Origin: Sitta carolinensis | Lineage: Eukaryota > Chordata > Aves > Passeriformes > Sittidae | Direction of reading: 5' to 3' | NCBI GenBank assembly: GCA_032173965.1 | Contig: JAVUNC010000005.1 | Span: 46,176,501-46,240,500 of the forward strand | DNA length: 64,000 bases | Translations under genes and position numbers: made by a program | The notes under the pieces: generated by a model | The model's database searches: none | The model's input: the letters and a program-made list of their open reading frames with translations, nothing else | Told to the model about the DNA's origin: nothing | In this document: piece after piece, positions 60,267-64,000 of the stretch | Layout of the letters: every line of letters starts with the position of its first letter | Numbering within the stretch: the first letter of the stretch is position 1

Positions 60267-61299
60267 GTGAGCGGGGCGCGGCCGTGCCGGGCTGCCGGGA
60301 CAAGGGAGGCGAGGAGAAGGCGGCAGTTCGCGCTACCTCCTTTTCTTCTTCCTTCCATCGGGCGGGAGTGGGGGGGGGGGGGGGGGGAGCTTTCTGCCTC
60401 GTTCGCCTGTGGCCAAAAGAATAATGAATGTAGTGCTTGATTAATTTTTATTTTTTTTTTCCCCGCTTTCGGCCGTTAACTTGTTGCGTTGAAACTCTTT
60501 AGTCTGGGTCCTTAGAAGATGTGAAGTTGAGGTTTGCGAAGTTTGTTCTTTTTCCCTTTAGCCTTTAACTATTGGAAATCTGGGAAATACAGGGTGTAGC
60601 TTCTACCTCCGTTTGGTGAGCTTCCCACCTAAAGAAACGCTAGTGTCTTGCAAAAGAAAAAAATCAAACACACCCCAGTGTTTTGGGCAGGGAAGAAGTT
60701 TGGACAGGGAGGGAGAGAAGAAAAATCCCTGGCTGTAGTTTGGATACCTATGTCATCATCTGTAAACTGAAGAGGTGTCTAAAGACAGGAAATAATTTTT
60801 ACAGAATAATCCTACACTTGCTGATACAGCAGGTGATGGTGAGAGATATCGGGGGCAGTTAGAAGTCTGAGGAAGGGAGGAGATTTGTGGGGAAACATTT
60901 GGACCAGAGAAACGTGAAAACTGTAGAGCACTTACCAGAGTGAATGAGAAGCTAAACTCTGATACACTCTTAGAAAAATAGAATATTTTCTCCCTGTCCT
61001 GCACCTCTTGATAGTGTAAGCACAAAGCTTCTTGGTGTGAGCTGTAGTGTGAATAAAAACAAACTCATTGATTAGTTTAAAATTATGACCTACTAAAGTA
61101 GTAGTAAGTAGCCACGTAGTTAAATAGTAGTACTTTGTTGGAGTAGGGCAGTTTTGATATGGATGCTGAGCTCAATCAGGTTTGAGGACCTTAAAAGTAT
61201 TTGAGCTCTTTCAGGGAGTAACTTGCTGATAGAAAGAAGAGAAACAAGCATCCTCAAGCTACCAGTGTGTAGGACCTAAATCCATGTTATCTTTTCCAG
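60267..61299 (+). other. WBP11 intron 1
   Basis: About 1 kb between the donor at 60267 and the acceptor ending 61299. The 5' end is GC-rich and carries a G18 homopolymer (60370-60387); the remainder is ordinary intron. Confidence 0.7.
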
Positions 61300-61353
61300 G
61301 TCCCTCCCTCTTTTTTAAGTTTGGGTTTTTGAGGCAGAAGAAGAAAGCTCAAA

Positions 61354-63541
61354 ATGGGGCGGAGATCTACATCATCCACCAAGAGTGGGAAGTTTATGAA
61401 TCCCACGGATCAGGCCCGTAAGTATCCATGAAGGCTAAGCAGGTGGGAATGGGGAGTGCCTAGAGGAGCAGATAAAAAGCTTTCTCTGAGGATAGAATCC
61501 TCACTCGTGGATCAGAACTGAGTTTCTCTAACTTGAAAAATAACATCTCAGTTTTGTCTGGGAAGGCTGCTTGCTTTCATGTTCTTGCTTCTCTTAAGTA
61601 TTTACCTCGTGGTTTTCCACTGGTTATCAGTGTTGGAAGGCCTTTGATCTTAGCTGGTGGATGAACTGCAGGCTGCTTCCTGGGACAGAGTTTATCTGTC
61701 CCAGGCAGGAATTTGAGGAACATGTCAAATTTTGCAGGTGCTCTGGTTAGATGGAGGAGTTGTCTTACTGGTTTTTTTTCTACTTTTGGTAACATGCCAG
61801 GTGTTATCAATGCTCAGTGAATAAAGAAAATCCAAACTCCCACAGTGGATATGCTTTATTTCAGAGGCATTTTCAAAGCCTACTTATTTTAAAGTGTGTT
61901 GTCTGATGACTATTTCAGCTTCTGTGCAGGAATCTTTACACGATTGCACCTAGCACTGTGGCTTTGGTTGCCTGTTGTTCTTTTTTGTATGGAAAACCCT
62001 GCTTCTGGAGGCATGAAGACTGCAGTATCTCTCTTTTTTTCCTTACTGTTTAAAAGACAAGAAATAGAAATCTATTTCTTGCTCTATTTCTCTTTCACTG
62101 GTAAGCTGAATTACAGTAAGTCTTTGTAAAACGAGTGAGCTGTTGAGAAACAGCCCTAGTCTTGATGGAAGAAAGCTTCTTTGTTAATTTGATTTAGTCT
62201 TTCAAGTTATTATTTTATTTTATTTTCCCCTCTAGGGAAGGAAGCTCGAAAAAGAGAACTAAAGAAGGTAAGTAAAGAGATTAGGGATTTCCTGTACTGT
62301 GTATCATGTGTGTGATTGTAAAGGGCCATGAATAGACTGGATATTTTGGCTGATATGCTGACTGACTTTGGAAATGCTATCCAAACATGTAGTTTAAAAA
62401 AAGTCTTGTTTGCAGTAAACATATCCCCAGCTATTTTTTAACTTGTAATTATTTTTGAAACATTGCTGGAAGTACTTAGTAATTAAAAAAACCCAAAACA
62501 ACAAAGCAAAGGAGCAAACAATAAACAAAATTAAAAAAGAAAAATCCAAACAAATACAGTATCCAAGACTCACACACTTCTTAGTGTGTTTTACTGTATT
62601 TTCTCACTAGGTTATTGTGTTGATTGCGTGTGTCTTAGTTGGAATGAAGGAATGATAGTAGCATTTGCAGTTACCAAGATAGTGGAATTAAAATTACAAG
62701 AAGTTTTAACTACATTTGTGCCATGGTGAATGTTTTCAGGGCATTCTGAGGGGTGATTTTTTTTCTTCAGACTGGAAATACTGAGAAAGAGTTAACAGAT
62801 ATTTTGTTTCTTTCTACTGTGAAACTTTTCTAACTGCTCAATCTCTGATCTTAGAACAAAAAGCAACGGATGATGGTACGAGCAGCTGTACTGAAGATGA
62901 AAGATCCAAAGCAGATTATCCGGGACATGGAAAAATTGGATGAGATGGGTGAGTGAGAGGTACCAGGTGTTGGACTTAGACAGTGGCTGATGTAGATGCA
63001 CAGTGTAGTTTTAACAGCCAAGGGGGGAGCCTGAAATAATTTTTTTTCCTTTCCTGTTAGAAGGTGGGATTTGGTGCACATCTGGGGATTGATTATGATT
63101 TGAGGTGGTGTGGTGCCATCAAAGAAGACTTTTTTTTTCCCCAAAGATGATTGATGAGGGGCATGAGTATTGTGTGTGTGTGGCTACTAATGTAGAGTTC
63201 AAGGGGGGGGATTGTCATAAGGCTGAAGACTTCCTGAAAACAGGGATTGGAAACCATTGCTTTGAAATGGTTTCAGTCATCCTAGTTGTGCTGTAGAGTA
63301 ATTTGCAAATTTTTTTTGTCATTTGTTTTGCTGTCTTGGATCAGAGTTTAACCCAGTACAGCAGCCACAACTTAATGAAAAAGTGTTGAAGGATAAACGC
63401 AAAAAGCTCCGTGAGACTTTTGAACGTATCTTGCGGCTCTATGAGAAGGAGAATCCCGACATCTATAAAGAACTGCGCAAGTTGGAAGTGGAGTACGAGC
63501 AGAAGAGAGCACAACTCAGCCAGTATTTTGATGCTGTCAAG
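61354..63541 (+). CDS. WBP11: WBP11, WW domain-binding protein 11 (5' part)
   Basis: The first four coding exons are present: 61354-61417, 62236-62267, 62855-62948 and 63345-63541; the gene continues past the right edge. The exon with the ATG starts at 61300 after TTTTCCAG. The protein begins MGRRSTSSTKSGKFMNPTDQ, then a lysine/arginine-rich stretch (KEARKRELKK, NKKQRMMVRAAVLKMKDPKQ), then EFNPVQQPQLNEKVL and a long charged helix (KLRETFERILRLYEKENPDI onward), as in human WBP11. It is a nuclear, proline-rich partner of WW-domain proteins and of PP1 that supports pre-mRNA splicing. Its proline-rich WW ligands and PP1-binding part lie downstream, outside the window. The basic N-terminus is consistent with nuclear targeting. 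No defects are seen in the visible part. Confidence 0.97.
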
Positions 63542-64000
63542 GTAATGCTTACTGTATTTCACTCATTGAAATACACTGCTGTGGTAGTGCATTCTCTTTG
63601 CTTGTTTGGTGTGACGGTTACAGAGGAAGGGAGATTTATATGAGTTCAGCGTCACGTGGCCCATATGACAATATGAAGTTGCATAGTACCTCAAATTAGA
63701 GCATTTCAGTGGAGACAGGGTGGTGGTTGTCAGGTCACTGTTTGTCTCTGATATGCTGATCTCATTCAATGTAAAAGGAGGAAAGGGACGTTTGTGTTGC
63801 AAGTCAACAGTATTAGCCTTTTTTTTTCTGTATTAAAGAGAGAGCAAGCCTATGAGTGGGCAATTGATATTTATGTGAATTTCTGCTAAATCTCTTGCTG
63901 GAAATAATGAGAATCCTTTGGCATGCCTTTAAAGATCTTTCTCTAATATTCCTCCCTACCATGCTGGAGAACATAGTGTTGTGCAAGTGCAAGGATCTGT
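63542..64000 (+). other. WBP11 intron, incomplete
   Basis: The donor GTAATG follows the last visible exon. No further acceptor-plus-exon matching the family is seen before the edge. Confidence 0.8.

Larger units (their letters stand above)
59390..60390 (+). promoter_or_regulatory. CpG-island promoter of WBP11
   Basis: GC content and CpG density rise sharply from about 59390, fall through the interposed hexanucleotide repeat, and return until about 60390. No TATA box is evident; instead there is a YY1-type element at 60117-60128. This is a typical housekeeping promoter and fits a splicing factor. The untranslated exon 1 appears to end at 60266 before GTGAGC. Confidence 0.85.

Overview
This window is vertebrate nuclear DNA, almost certainly from a bird and probably from a songbird-like lineage. 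The evidence is long introns with GT-AG splice sites, several 3' fragments of avian CR1 retrotransposons, and a gene order matching human 12p12.3. All genes read on the + strand: ERP27, MGP, an osteocalcin-like Gla-protein gene, ART4, SMCO3 and the 5' part of WBP11. I rebuilt exon boundaries by hand from splice signals, reading-frame phase and family resemblance.

Layout. 1-841 is upstream DNA; a poly(A) signal near 123 may end the neighbouring gene (ARHGDIB by synteny). ERP27 fills about 842-15725 in seven coding exons; its third exon lies in a very GC-rich island next to unstable simple repeats. 15.7-33.2 kb is a long gene-free interval with CR1 remnants and a possible distal MGP promoter near 30.5 kb. 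MGP lies at 33302-36418 (four coding exons, 103 aa). A second four-exon Gla-protein gene lies at 40009-44567 (100 aa). ART4 is at 48257-50500 (three coding exons, 287 aa). SMCO3 is a single coding exon at 55364-56041 (225 aa). A CpG-island promoter at about 59.4-60.4 kb drives WBP11, whose coding exons 1-4 are here (61354-63541); the gene runs off the right edge.

The main discovery candidate is the tandem Gla gene beside MGP. Its exon phases equal those of MGP, its coding sequence reaches the last intron at the same nucleotide count (173), and its disulfide cysteines fall at the same residue numbers. Yet it has a furin-type propeptide site and a C-terminal Gla domain with the three-Gla spacing of osteocalcin. 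It looks like an osteocalcin-type paralogue kept at the MGP locus. The slot occupied by C12orf60 in human, between ART4 and SMCO3, holds no recognisable gene.

The genes form no operon or single pathway. MGP and its neighbour are secreted, vitamin K-dependent mineral-binding proteins. ERP27 is an ER chaperone-binding protein, ART4 a GPI-anchored surface ADP-ribosyltransferase-family protein, SMCO3 a small membrane protein, and WBP11 a nuclear splicing factor. No tRNA, rRNA or CRISPR array was seen.
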